From Crateriforma spongiae (GTDB lineage: Bacteria; Planctomycetota; Planctomycetia; Pirellulales; Pirellulaceae), in contig NZ_JAAXMS010000001.1 of assembly GCF_012290005.1 (NCBI RefSeq), positions 930,001-994,000 of the forward strand: DNA of 64,000 bases, given 5' to 3'. A program made the position numbers and the translations under genes. Under the pieces are notes generated by a model. It saw nothing but the letters and a program-made list of their open reading frames with translations. It searched no databases and was not told the DNA's origin. Below, one piece after another: positions 28,390 to 38,896 of the stretch (its first letter is position 1; every line of letters starts with the position of its first letter).

Positions 28390-29735
28390 CGGCGTGGGTT
28401 ACCTGAGTGGGAAAAGTCGGCTGCGGCGTGGTTCGTCGGGGGGCCGGCACCGGCTTTACGATTTTCGAACCGAATCGGCGTGAACGAAGGCAGAACGAAT
28501 CGCGAATGTCCGTCGGGGCGAAAAGAAAATTTCTGGAAAAACGAAAAACAGGTTTTTATCCGCGAACCTTCCCTTGCCCTGGGCGTCCTTACGACCGATC
28601 CCTGAGATTGGGTGACGGCTGGATCCGCTTTTCGCTGGTCCCCGTTGCTCCGCAGGAGTATCCTTTTTTGCGACGGTTGATGTTGTTTGCCACACCGCGG
28701 TTGATCCGTTGGCGTGGTTGAATCGTATCGTGACCGTCGCCTGGGTTGGAGTCACCGGCTCTGCCCAACCCATCAACTTCATCGTTTTTTTGTTTTGCTG
28801 CCGCACCCAAAACAAAGGGTGCCGGGAGGTTTGAAATGCGTTTGGAACAAGCCGCCGCCGTCGTCGTTCGCGTCTTTGCAGTTGTCGAAGTACGCACGAA
28901 TCGCGTCATGGGTGCGTTTGCCGCCGCATTGCAGACCTCCACCCGTTTGATTCGCAGTTATCTGCGAGACGGGATTGATTGGCAGTGGCTGTTCTCGTCC
29001 AGATCACATCGACACCTATCGAGTTCGATGTCGTCAGGTCTGGATGTCTTGTCGGATCGCATGCACCCGCGTTGTCCGGGCCGGCCCATGTTGGTGCCGG
29101 TGACAACGCAGGGCCCGATCGGCACAGGGCGATTGAAACCGACGCTTGGCAAACGCTGCGGCTGATGTCGATCGCCGGCCTTGGTCGTGCGGAAAACCCT
29201 CGCACGCCACGGCTGACACGACACAGGCAACGTTTTGACCGTCGCTGAAATCGCCTTCCGATCCGGCACCGTTGTGTTGGTCCATCGGCCGTGATGCTTC
29301 GCACTGAAACGAAGCATTCCTCGGACGCCTGGAACCTGACAACGCACCGCATTCGGTCGGCATGGTCATCGCGGTTAACCAAGCAATCGGTTTGACGCCT
29401 TTGGACATCGGTTCCTTTGTCAGGTCCGCCGGAATCCGGCCGTGACCATCGACGAAACACCGTTTTGCCAAAGTCGTCTTGATCGACCCCGCCGCTAGAC
29501 CGGCCACCACGACAACGCAACTTCGCACCGCTTTCGACTCCCACCGATCGCCAAGTCGCGAAGTTTAACGAAGCCAAACACAACCAGCAAAACACCCCAC
29601 CGCGACGGCTGCCAAGAAAGTCGTCGCCCACCGAATCCGCCCCTTTTGGATTCACGTCGATCGTCACCGGCGGCCAGCAGAACCCTGGCCCCGACGGATC
29701 GGCCGACAAGGCGGATCGGGAAAAGGAAATCAACG
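28390..29735. other. 1.35 kb gene-poor region
   Basis: Between comF and the ECF sigma gene. Several overlapping open frames exist on both strands but none gives a recognisable protein; the longest minus-strand frame (28906-29760) runs into the sigma gene and has a composition like an antisense frame. The best candidate gene is at 28836-29165. I do not recognise RNase P, SRP or 6S-type RNA hallmarks here. Confidence 0.5.
28836..29165 (+). CDS. Hypothetical protein, weakly supported
   Basis: A 109-aa frame whose ATG follows a strong GGGAGG seven bases upstream. The first 50 residues (MRLEQAAAVVVRVFAVVEVR ... LRDGIDWQWLF) use host-like codons; the second half is Ser/Pro/Arg-rich and low in pattern. 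No family recognised. It could be a small gene, a decayed remnant or chance; included because of the ribosome-binding site alone. Confidence 0.3.
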   Translation: MRLEQAAAVVVRVFAVVEVRTNRVMGAFAAALQTSTRLIRSYLRDGIDWQWLFSSRSHRHLSSSMSSGLDVLSDRMHPRCPGRPMLVPVTTQGPIGTGRLKPTLGKRCG

Positions 29736-30326
29736 ATGAATGCAATCGATGAACAGCCAATGTCCCCGGCTCAGCTTCGCCAATGCAGCGTGGCTGAACT
29801 GGTGAAGTCGGCCCAGGATGGAAATCGCGAGGCCTTCGGCGAACTGTTCGAACGTTACCGTGGCGGAATCGTCGCGTTGGCGATGCGGAAGGTCCGCGAC
29901 GGCGACGAGGCCGAAGAATTGGCCCAAGACGTCTTCATGCAGGCGATGCAGAAGATCAATCAATTGCGTGTTCCGGAAGCTTTCGGCGGGTGGTTGCGTC
30001 AGATCTTGCACCGCATGGCGATCAACCGCATCACGCGTCATCGCGGCGCGGTCGTTTGTGATCCCGAGACTTTGGAAGCAACGTGTGCGGCCGACGCAAC
30101 GCCCGAAACCTTCGCCCAAGATCGCGAAGAGGCCGCCGCAGTTCGCAGCGGGATCGGACGTTTGAACGAGATGGATCGGGACACGCTGAACGCGTTTTAC
30201 CTGAACGGACAAACCTTGATCGAAATGAGCGATGCGTTCGCCGCACCGGTCGGAACGATCAAGCGACGTCTGCACGTGGCGCGGAAGCGATTGGCTAAAG
30301 AAATCGATGTGATGCAAGCGGTTTGA
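29736..30326 (+). CDS. RNA polymerase ECF-type sigma factor
   Basis: A 196-aa sigma-70 family factor. Region 2 (residues about 30-100) contains DGNREAFGELFERYRGGIVALAMRKVRDGDEAEELAQDVFMQAMQKI and FGGWLRQILHRMAINRITRHR; region 4 (about 135-190) contains LNEMDRDTLNAFYLNGQTLIEMSDAFAAPVGTIKRRLHVARKRL. The start at 29736 is chosen for AAGGAA eight bases upstream. There is no adjacent anti-sigma gene or long C-terminal extension, so how it is controlled is not evident. A strong intrinsic terminator follows 57 bp after the stop. Confidence 0.93.
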   Translation: MNAIDEQPMSPAQLRQCSVAELVKSAQDGNREAFGELFERYRGGIVALAMRKVRDGDEAEELAQDVFMQAMQKINQLRVPEAFGGWLRQILHRMAINRITRHRGAVVCDPETLEATCAADATPETFAQDREEAAAVRSGIGRLNEMDRDTLNAFYLNGQTLIEMSDAFAAPVGTIKRRLHVARKRLAKEIDVMQAV

Positions 30327-30702
30327 TCCGCTGGCCGATCGATCCGTTTCCCACAGTCGCCCATGCACCAAAATCCGTGACGCCCCGCCGGTGAAAAATC
30401 ATCGGCGGGGTTTTTTTGGGGCTTTCGCCAGCGACATCGGGAGGAGTGATTCTTGCTGAGACCTGGCATCCGCACGGCGAAGCAAGACGAACCGTGATTG
30501 CAAGCAATCTGGAAAACAGGCGTTGCAGGCAAGCGGGCAAAGTTGGGGGCCAAATCGCAGGGGATCGTCCGGCGGGATGGGCTTTTCACCAGTGTGGTTG
30601 ATTGAATACCCTCCGCAAAACTCACCCCGACGCCGTTGCCCAACGATTGGGCTTTGGGGCGTGCGGAATTGATGGGTGAATCACGAGGTCTGGATCGACA
30701 CG
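30327..30702. other. Intergenic region after the sigma factor
   Basis: Holds the terminator at 30383-30417. The remaining 285 bp before the PAP2 start show no gene; presumably the PAP2 promoter lies here, but I see no clear -35/-10 pair. Confidence 0.5.
30383..30417 (+). terminator. Rho-independent terminator of the ECF sigma gene
   Basis: Perfect 8-bp stem CCCCGCCG (30383-30390) with CGGCGGGG (30403-30410), a 12-nt A-rich loop and a run of seven T (30411-30417), 57 bp past the sigma factor stop on the plus strand. Confidence 0.9.
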
Positions 30703-31677
30703 ATGCTTCATCATCCCCAATCCACCGATCACGAATCACCGAGCGACGGTCAACGTCCTGCGGCTCCCGTTGATGCGCTGAGCGCGTCTGCGTTGGAATT
30801 GTTGATGAAACCGTTGCCGCGTCGCCAGCCGTCACGCCAGGACAGTGGATCGTGGCGTGTCCGAAATAGTGGTTCGTCGGTATCGATGACCGAGGGGGTC
30901 GGCGAGGGGTTTTATCGGCCCGGAACTCTGCTGTGGTTGTCGGCGTTCCTGTTCTTGCTGGTGCCACTGTTGACGCTGGCGGATGTTCCGATCGCCCGCT
31001 ACGTCGCCAACACTCGGTGGTCCAGTGATTTCCAGAGTGCCCTCGATCTGACCCTGGTTTTTTCGCACGGCATCGGCGTCTTTTTGGTGTTGGTGGGGAT
31101 CATGTTGATGGCTCCCGGCAAACGCTGGCAAGTTCCCCGTTTGGCGACCTTGGCGCTGGGCGGTGGATCGGTAGCCATGATGGCCAAGCTGTTCGTGTTG
31201 CGGCGCAAACCCCACGCGTTGAACTTGGATCTGGCGACCACCGACTATGCGTGGTTGTGGGCGTTTGATTGGGATTTGGATCAGATCGCGACCTTCGCCG
31301 CACAGACACGCGCGTTCCCCAGCGGCAAAGTCGCCACGGCGACGGCATTGATCGTCGGTTTGTGGGTGATCCTGCCGCGCGGTCGCTGGCTGTTCTTCAT
31401 CATTGGTGCCGGCCAACTGTTGCAGCCATTGTTAAGTGGTGCCCATTTCTTTACCGACGGGATCGGCGGCGTGGCGTTCGGGTTGTTGTGGGGGTACGTC
31501 TGCTTCAGCCCCAACCTGTTGGGCAGCGTGTTCGATCGCTTTGCACCCGAATCGCACCAGCGACTGCGGCGTCGCAAACGTGACAGTTATGCGTTGGCCG
31601 GCGAAGGATCCGGCGGCGGCGTTCACAGCGAAGATCGCGACAACGCGGAATCGCAGGAAGACAAACGAGCGGCGTGA
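30703..31677 (+). CDS. PAP2-family membrane phosphatase-like protein with altered motifs
   Basis: A 324-aa protein (ATG at 30703; a GTG at 30676 is an alternative). A hydrophilic N-terminus of about 70 residues precedes roughly six helices with PAP2 topology. The three phosphatase motifs are recognisable but changed. Motif 1 (K-x6-R-P) is K162 ... K169-P170. Motif 2 (P-S-G-H) is PSGK with K209. Motif 3 keeps H248 and D252 (GAHFFTDGIGG) but has Q-P where S-R is expected. The nucleophile-type His is kept, while two phosphate-binding Arg and the general-acid His are replaced. It may be inactive or have altered chemistry. It converges on coaD with a 20-bp gap. Confidence 0.8.
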   Translation: MLHHPQSTDHESPSDGQRPAAPVDALSASALELLMKPLPRRQPSRQDSGSWRVRNSGSSVSMTEGVGEGFYRPGTLLWLSAFLFLLVPLLTLADVPIARYVANTRWSSDFQSALDLTLVFSHGIGVFLVLVGIMLMAPGKRWQVPRLATLALGGGSVAMMAKLFVLRRKPHALNLDLATTDYAWLWAFDWDLDQIATFAAQTRAFPSGKVATATALIVGLWVILPRGRWLFFIIGAGQLLQPLLSGAHFFTDGIGGVAFGLLWGYVCFSPNLLGSVFDRFAPESHQRLRRRKRDSYALAGEGSGGGVHSEDRDNAESQEDKRAA

Positions 31678-31697
31678 TTCGTTTTGCCGGCCGTTGG

Positions 31698-32195
31698 CTA
31701 CTCGTTCATGCGTTGTCGCAGCGCATCCAAAACCGGTGGCGGAACGAACTTTGCCAATCGTTGGTCGCTGTCGCTGACTGCGGCGATCTGTTTCAGCAAC
31801 GAACTGCTGACGTGTGAAAAACGTTCGTCGGCCATCAGAAACACAGTCTCGATGCTGTCGTCCAACTGCCGGTTGGCCATCATCATCGTGAATTCACCGG
31901 CGGTGTCGGTCAGCGGTCGAATGCCACGGATCATCAGCGATGATTTCTGCTGGCGGACGAAATCGACGGCCAAGCCATCGAACGGTTCGACACGCACGTT
32001 TTCAAAAGGCTCGGTGACCTTCTGAACCAGTTCGACCCGCTTTTCGATTGAGAACATCGGGCGTTTGTCCGCATTGATGCCGATCCCGACGACCAAATTT
32101 TCGAACAACGCCGAAGCCCTTTGGATAATGTGCAGGTGCCCCAGCGTTACGGGGTCGAAGGAGCCGGTGTACACGGCCGTGCTTTTGTGGGGCAT
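31698..32195 (-). CDS. coaD: Phosphopantetheine adenylyltransferase
   Basis: Penultimate enzyme of coenzyme A synthesis: 4'-phosphopantetheine plus ATP to dephospho-CoA. 165 aa, normal length. The nucleotidyltransferase motif YTGSFDPVTLGHLHII is at the N-terminus; IRGIRPLTDTAGEFTMMMANRQLDDSIETVFLM and the C-terminal FSHVSSSLLKQIA are family hallmarks (Lys where many have Arg after SSS). The start is the ATG at 32195; an in-frame TTG two codons upstream is less likely. Confidence 0.96.
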   Translation of the reverse strand: MPHKSTAVYTGSFDPVTLGHLHIIQRASALFENLVVGIGINADKRPMFSIEKRVELVQKVTEPFENVRVEPFDGLAVDFVRQQKSSLMIRGIRPLTDTAGEFTMMMANRQLDDSIETVFLMADERFSHVSSSLLKQIAAVSDSDQRLAKFVPPPVLDALRQRMNE

Positions 32196-32247
32196 GGTCA
32201 ATCAATGAAGCAAGAGAAGTTGGCAGGCCATGGGCCAATCCGTTCGG

Positions 32248-33468
32248 CTACTTTGCCAGGCCTGCGGCCAAATCAGCCAGTTGTTCCAGTTCGTGCAGTG
32301 TGTTGTATGCGTGGATGCTGGCGCGGACACCCGCACCACGACAGCTGATGACCATGGAAGAATCCAAGGCCGATTGTCGGACTTTTGCCGCATCGACCCC
32401 GGGGACTTCAAAGATAACGATTCCCGTGCGATGCATTGACCCGACTGGTGCGTGACAAATCAGACCACGTTCACGCAGCATTCCTTCAAAGCCGTCGACC
32501 AGTCCGATCACCCGGTCAGCGATCGCGTTGGCACCGTGCATGCGGCGGACTTGCAGGAACAATTCAACGCTGGCCGACAAGGCGGCAAATCCGACCATGT
32601 TGGCCGACCCGCCTTCGAAACGAGCGGCGGTCGGGCGAAGGTCCAAATCGGTTGCCGTGAACGCTTTGGATTCTTTGACGCTATGCCAGCCCACGCCGAT
32701 GCACCGCAGCGTTTCCAGGTGACGCCGGGCGACCACGGCGACGCCGGCACCCTCAGGCCCCAACAGCCATTTGTGACCGTCGGCCGCTAGAAAGTCGACA
32801 GGAATTTGGGACAGATCCAGTGGGTACATTCCCAAGCCCTGGATCGCGTCGACGAAAACCTTCACGCCGCGGCGATGAGCCCGGTGCACCAGAGATTCCA
32901 GATCGACCCGGTAGCCGCTGGAAAATCCGACCCAGCTGACGGCGATCATCTGAGTCGAATCGTCGACACGGTCGAACAAGTCATCGATTTCCACGCGGCC
33001 ATCGCGGCGGGGAACAATTCGCACGTCCACGCCCTTGCTTTGTTGGTTCAGCCAAGGCAGCAAATTGCTGGGATATTCGCCTTCGGGCACCACCACGCTG
33101 TCGCCGGGCTGCCACGGCCAGCCTTCGGCCACCAGGTTGATACCGGTCGTTGTGTTGGGAATCAGACAGACTTCGTCGATCGACGCACCGGTCAGCTCGG
33201 CAAATTGTCCTCGTAACGTTTCCTGGCGATCGTGCCACTGCGGCCACACGGTGTCGCCTTCTTCACTGGCCTGAGTCGCAAACTTGGTGATCGCATCGGC
33301 GGCCGGCTTGGGCAGGGGGGCCACGGCGGCATGGTCGAAATAGTGCCATTTAGCCGTGATCGGCATCTGGTTTCGCCACCACAGCCACGGATCGCGCCGC
33401 AGCAAGTCGTCGGCGGTCGATGTTGGGGGGGCAGTAGACGAATTTTCAGGGGCGGGCGTCGAATTCAT
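32248..33468 (-). CDS. PLP-dependent class V aminotransferase
   Basis: A 406-aa fold-type I enzyme of the cysteine desulfurase/isopenicillin-N epimerase group. The Schiff-base lysine is K233 in AADGHKWLLGPEG, with D207-A-I-Q for the pyridine nitrogen. TTTGINLVAEGW binds the phosphate, and CRGAGVRASIHAYNTLHELEQL is the conserved C-terminus. Start at 33468 (MNSTPAPENS) rather than an upstream frame extension. No active-site cysteine loop typical of IscS is evident, so SufS/IscS function is unlikely; the reaction is not predictable. It is 52 bp upstream of coaD on the same strand. Confidence 0.88.
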   Translation of the reverse strand: MNSTPAPENSSTAPPTSTADDLLRRDPWLWWRNQMPITAKWHYFDHAAVAPLPKPAADAITKFATQASEEGDTVWPQWHDRQETLRGQFAELTGASIDEVCLIPNTTTGINLVAEGWPWQPGDSVVVPEGEYPSNLLPWLNQQSKGVDVRIVPRRDGRVEIDDLFDRVDDSTQMIAVSWVGFSSGYRVDLESLVHRAHRRGVKVFVDAIQGLGMYPLDLSQIPVDFLAADGHKWLLGPEGAGVAVVARRHLETLRCIGVGWHSVKESKAFTATDLDLRPTAARFEGGSANMVGFAALSASVELFLQVRRMHGANAIADRVIGLVDGFEGMLRERGLICHAPVGSMHRTGIVIFEVPGVDAAKVRQSALDSSMVISCRGAGVRASIHAYNTLHELEQLADLAAGLAK

Positions 33469-33699
33469 GGGCCAAATGCCGCGTTGACGGGACGAAGTAT
33501 CGCAATCAACATCGCACTTTCGTCGCAATCCTTACAGCCGTCCGAGCGGCGAATTTTCGTGAAAATGCACACCTTGGGCGGGCGTGGGAAAATGCGTCGA
33601 GGGCAACTATACTTTGCCGATGAAGTTCCCAAGCAAATCCAACGGCCTGTCGCGGCGGGCCCCATTTCAGTCCTTTAGTCCTTTTCAAGAGGTTGGTTG

Positions 33700-33903
33700 A
33701 TGCCCAAGGCGCTTTGTCTGATCAGCCTTGTGGCTTCGATCCTGGTCGTCGTGCTGTTTGGTGCCGATGCGATCATGGGCCTGGCCGGCATGGAAGATGT
33801 CGCTCCGCTGGGCTACGCCAGCTTGCTGATGGACCTGACGTTTGCCATTTTCGGCCTGATTCTGGTCTTTTTGAGCTTCACGACCTATCGCGAGCAGCGA
33901 TAA
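33700..33903 (+). CDS. Small two-helix membrane protein, unknown function
   Basis: A 67-aa protein with two hydrophobic helices (residues about 5-24 and 40-61) and a basic C-terminus TTYREQR. AAGAGG lies eight to nine bases before the ATG at 33700, which supports expression; a TTG directly upstream is a less likely start. I do not recognise a named family. It stands alone between a divergent aminotransferase gene and the propeller protein. Confidence 0.7.
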   Translation: MPKALCLISLVASILVVVLFGADAIMGLAGMEDVAPLGYASLLMDLTFAIFGLILVFLSFTTYREQR

Positions 33904-34174
33904 CCCCGGCCGTCTTGCCCTTGCCCCCCGCTTTTCGCGGTGGTCCTTCTTGGCGGTTGCGTGCGATCGACGCACGCCGTGATGAGCGGGCCCTGGATCC
34001 GCTGACTGTCGACTCATCCCCCGGGGCTGGCGATGTGGTGGGCAACCGACGCGCTTTCAAACGGTTATCTTGGTGGATCCATCGCCGCTTTGGCCTGCCT
34101 GGCCACCAGAAACTGCGGCGATTGATCACGTCCCGCCCTCCCCTTTCCTGGTTTCGGCCCTCGGCCGCCCCGCC

Positions 34175-35488
34175 ATGCCAATCACAAGACGTCAGTTCTG
34201 TCGTGCCGCGACCGCGGCTTCGTTCTGCACATGGACCCTTTCCGACGCACGAGCCGATTCGGACGCGAATTCGTCGGGGATCGGCAAGCTGGAAACGATG
34301 GTGCCGTACCGTCAGATCACCAAGCCGCCGGGGCACCACTGGTTCGGGTACTACGACAAACGAGAATTCGACCCGACGGGGACAAAGGTGCTTTCGAACC
34401 GGGTGAATTTCGAAGGGCGTTCCCCCGCGGGAAACGATTCGATCGACGTCGGCTATGTCGACACCGCCGACGGTGACCACTGGGTGCCGCTTGGTGTGTC
34501 CAACGCTTGGGGATGGCAGCAAGGTTGCATGCTGCAGTGGATCGGACGCGACGGACGCCGTGTTCTGTGGAACGACCGCCAGGGTGACCAGTTCGTGTGT
34601 CGCATTCACGACCTGAAATCGGGACGAACGCGAACGATTGATCGGCCGATCTACACGATCAGCGACGACGGTCGCTTTGGTTTGTCTGCGGATTTTCGTC
34701 GCATCGACAACCTGCGTCCGGGATACGGCTATGACGGACTAGCCGATCCCTTTGTCGATCAGCGGAGCCCAAAGGAATCAGGCGTTTGGAAAGTCGACTT
34801 GGAAACGGGCGACAGCCGTTTGATTCTTTCACTTGACCGTGTCGCCGCAATGCCATGGCACGACGGCCAAACACACGACGAAGCTTGGCACTATTTCAAC
34901 CATTTGTTGATCAATCCGTCCGGCACGCGCTTTATCGTGCTGCATCGGTTCCGCCCGGAATTTGATCCCCAGACGTTGCAATACAAAGGCGGTTTCGTGA
35001 CGCGGATGTTGACCGCCGATCTGGACGGCAACGATTTGTATGAGTTGGATCCATCCGGGAAAACGTCCCACTTCATTTGGAAAGACGACGAAGTCGTGAC
35101 GATGTGGACGCGGCCCATTGGCATGCCCGCCGGCTTCTACGACTTCGTCGATCACACCGACAAGGTGACGCCCGTGGGTGCCGGGGTGATGAAGTCCAAT
35201 GGTCACAACACGTATTTACGCGGCGACCACGGTGATTGGATCTTAAACGACACCTATCCGTCCAAGCAGGACCGCCGCCAAACGGTGTATCTGTACCACG
35301 TTCCCAGCGGCCGTCGATTCGATCTGGGACATTTCCCATCACCCCATGCCTACACGGGGGAATGGCGTTGTGACACGCACCCGCGTTGCAGCGAAGACGG
35401 CACGCAGGTGGCCATCGACAGCCCGCATCAAGACGGCCGACAAGTTCACCTTTTGGACATCAGCGAACTGTTGGCCCGGAATTCATAG
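34175..35488 (+). CDS. Tat-exported beta-propeller-like protein, unknown function
   Basis: A 437-aa protein with a Tat-type signal (ITRRQFCRAATAASFCTWTL, residues 3-22), so it should be exported folded. The mature part shows repeated strand-turn blocks with D-x-D-G turns (IGRDGRRVLWNDRQG, ISDDGRFGLSAD, INPSGTRFIVLHRF, CSEDGTQVAIDSPH), like WD40-like/PD40 and oligogalacturonate-lyase propellers. A conserved-looking N-terminal block is HHWFGYYDKREFDPTGTKVLSNR. No catalytic set can be assigned. Start at 34175 is the first ATG giving a proper signal. Its 3' end converges on apbE-nqrM. Confidence 0.72.
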   Translation: MPITRRQFCRAATAASFCTWTLSDARADSDANSSGIGKLETMVPYRQITKPPGHHWFGYYDKREFDPTGTKVLSNRVNFEGRSPAGNDSIDVGYVDTADGDHWVPLGVSNAWGWQQGCMLQWIGRDGRRVLWNDRQGDQFVCRIHDLKSGRTRTIDRPIYTISDDGRFGLSADFRRIDNLRPGYGYDGLADPFVDQRSPKESGVWKVDLETGDSRLILSLDRVAAMPWHDGQTHDEAWHYFNHLLINPSGTRFIVLHRFRPEFDPQTLQYKGGFVTRMLTADLDGNDLYELDPSGKTSHFIWKDDEVVTMWTRPIGMPAGFYDFVDHTDKVTPVGAGVMKSNGHNTYLRGDHGDWILNDTYPSKQDRRQTVYLYHVPSGRRFDLGHFPSPHAYTGEWRCDTHPRCSEDGTQVAIDSPHQDGRQVHLLDISELLARNS

Positions 35489-35543
35489 CGGCGGTTCCCA
35501 CCGCTGCCCCGATTCCCGATCACCTTGTTCGGGAAACGAACGA

Positions 35544-36887
35544 TCAAGAAGCCACGTTTTCGGCGGCTGACTTGTCCGCCTGCATCTTTTCGCGTAGTTC
35601 CTTGCACGCATCGCTGGGGTTGCTACACAGCGAACAACTGGTGGAACCATCGGGATTGGTCTTGCTGTTCAGCCCACCGCAACTGCCGCTGATCGCACGC
35701 CGCCCGAACATCACGCCGACGGCCATGCCGGTGACCACGATTCCCATAAACACAGCCGTGACGACCGCCAGCGGCAGGACACGTGAGACAAAGGAGGATT
35801 CATCCTTGGCATTCGATTCATCGGAACCTTTCACCGTTGTCAACTGATCGACATACGGTTGGAACTGGCCTGTGGCCGCTGCGTCGTAGCCATCCTGGTT
35901 GCGATGGATCACCAACACGTCCAGGCCTTCGGCTTTGGCGGCTTCGATACCCGCATCAGGTCCCAGCACATTGATGGCGGTGGCCCATGCGTCGGCCGAC
36001 ATGCAATCGTCGGTAATCACCGACACGGAGGCGACGTCGTGCTTGACCGGGCGTCCCGTTCGCGGATCAATCGTGTGTGAATACCGAACGCCATCGATCA
36101 TGAAAAAGTTTCGATAATCGCCCGATGTTGCGATCGCCCCATTGGTCAGACCGTGGGCAATGGCCGGACGATTCATCGCTTGGTCCGGCGCCTGAATGCC
36201 GACCATCCAAGGGCCGGTTGGCTTTGCCCCCGTCGTTCGAATTTCACCGCCGATTTCAACGAAGACGTTTTCCGCACCAGTGGATTGCAGCAATTCGACG
36301 ATGCGGTCCACGCCATGGCCTTTGGCGATCGCCGACAGATCGATGCGCAGATCGGGAATGTCTTTGCGCAACGCCGGTGGTTGTAATCGGACATGCAGAT
36401 GCGAATACCCGGTCGCCGCTTTCAAGCGTTCCAAGGTTGCATCATCGGGGATTTGATTGGAACGCGGGGCGGGGCCAAAGCTCCACGCGTCCACCAGAGG
36501 TCCCACGGTCACGTCGAAGCCGCCATCGGTCAGTTCCGAAATCTCCAAGGCTCGCTTGACCACCAGGGCAGTCGCATCGCTGACGTCGAACCAATCGGTC
36601 GAATCCGATGCATTGAACTGCGAGATCTCCGACGACTTCAAATAGGTCGACATCTGGTCGTTGACGGTTCGCAATTCGGCATCGACTTGAAAGCGAAGAT
36701 CGTCCGGCAGCGAATCATGGGGCGGCGCGATTTTGATCGAATAAGTCGTCCCCATCGTCTGGCCCGCAAAGCTGACCAGGTCTTGCTGACCGCGGGCTGG
36801 CGACTGACCGATGCCCAGTGCAACCAAAAGAAACAACGCGGCCACCCAAAAGTGCGACCGCGTTGCGACGTGCATGAATGCGTTCAT
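35544..36887 (-). CDS. ApbE-NqrM fusion: FAD:protein FMN transferase with NQR iron-maturation domain
   Basis: A 447-aa two-domain protein. A signal or anchor helix (13-30) precedes an ApbE domain (about 35-350) with QTMGTTYSIKI, DLSAIAKGHGVD, GGEIRTTG, IATSGDYRNFF and YSHTIDPRTGRPV. This enzyme links FMN to Thr of NqrB and NqrC in the periplasm. After a linker comes a helix (369-393) and a Cys domain with C403, C418, C421 and C428 (GSCGGL ... CSLCSNPSDACKE), the pattern of NqrM, needed for Fe insertion into NqrD/E. The two are separate genes in Vibrio. It lies 6 bp after nqrF, at the operon end. Confidence 0.9.
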   Translation of the reverse strand: MNAFMHVATRSHFWVAALFLLVALGIGQSPARGQQDLVSFAGQTMGTTYSIKIAPPHDSLPDDLRFQVDAELRTVNDQMSTYLKSSEISQFNASDSTDWFDVSDATALVVKRALEISELTDGGFDVTVGPLVDAWSFGPAPRSNQIPDDATLERLKAATGYSHLHVRLQPPALRKDIPDLRIDLSAIAKGHGVDRIVELLQSTGAENVFVEIGGEIRTTGAKPTGPWMVGIQAPDQAMNRPAIAHGLTNGAIATSGDYRNFFMIDGVRYSHTIDPRTGRPVKHDVASVSVITDDCMSADAWATAINVLGPDAGIEAAKAEGLDVLVIHRNQDGYDAAATGQFQPYVDQLTTVKGSDESNAKDESSFVSRVLPLAVVTAVFMGIVVTGMAVGVMFGRRAISGSCGGLNSKTNPDGSTSCSLCSNPSDACKELREKMQADKSAAENVAS

Positions 36888-36893
36888 GAAAGA

Positions 36894-38117
<1,224 letters not shown>

Positions 38118-38251
38118 CGAATCAGACTTTGTTGACTTTTTGAAATGTGAATGACGAACGGATCGGCAGGCCGATCATGCGGTGGCGGACGCCTTGGGGA
38201 TGTCCGACGCAGCAGCACCTGGCGACGATCCCGGAACCCGCCCGAATCGGA

Positions 38252-38890
38252 TCAAAGCTGAATCCCGCTAAACGACATGAACGCCAGCGACATCAGTCCA
38301 ACCGTGATAAACGTGATGCCCAAACCACGCAGCGGCGGTGGAACGTCACTGTATTTCAGTTTTTCACGAATTCCCGCCAACGCGGCGATCGCAATGGCCC
38401 AGCCGACGCCGCAGCCGAAACCGTAGACGCACGATTGGGGGAAGTTGTAGCTACGTTCCTGCATGAACAGCGACGCACCCAGGATGGCGCAGTTGACCGT
38501 GATCAGCGGCAGGAAAATTCCCAACGCGTTGTAAAGCGACGGAAAGAATCGGTCCAATGTCATTTCCAGAATCTGGACCATCGCCGCGATGACGCCGATG
38601 TAGCTGATGAAGGACAGAAACGTCAGGTCGACGGTCGAAAAATCGATCACATCGGTGCCGATGCCCAGGCCGTTCAGCCAGGTCAACGCGCCCTTCTTCA
38701 ACATCCAGTCGTAAATCAACTGGTTGGCCGGAACCGTGATGGTTTCGATCACGATCACGGCAACGCCCAGGCCCAGTGCTGTTTTGACGTTCTTGCTGAC
38801 CGCCAAGAACGTGCACATGCCCAGGAAAAAGGCCAATGCCAAGTTCTCGACGAAGACGGCCTTCAAAAAGATGCTCAGGTATTCTTCCAT
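38252..38890 (-). CDS. nqrE: Na+-NQR subunit E
   Basis: Integral membrane subunit with six helices, 212 aa. C26 ([13 protein letters not shown]) and C133 (ITVNCAILG) match the cysteines that, with those of NqrD, hold the intramembrane iron centre. The inverted-repeat architecture shared with NqrD is visible as N-terminal and central NxxC blocks. It begins 6 bp after the nqrD stop. Confidence 0.96.
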   Translation of the reverse strand: MEEYLSIFLKAVFVENLALAFFLGMCTFLAVSKNVKTALGLGVAVIVIETITVPANQLIYDWMLKKGALTWLNGLGIGTDVIDFSTVDLTFLSFISYIGVIAAMVQILEMTLDRFFPSLYNALGIFLPLITVNCAILGASLFMQERSYNFPQSCVYGFGCGVGWAIAIAALAGIREKLKYSDVPPPLRGLGITFITVGLMSLAFMSFSGIQL

Positions 38891-38896
38891 CGGACT

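Noticed and set aside
28906-29760. 284-aa open frame on the minus strand in the gene-poor stretch
   Set aside because: Runs into the start of the ECF sigma gene, rich in Arg/Ser/Cys, no motif or plausible start; not supported.
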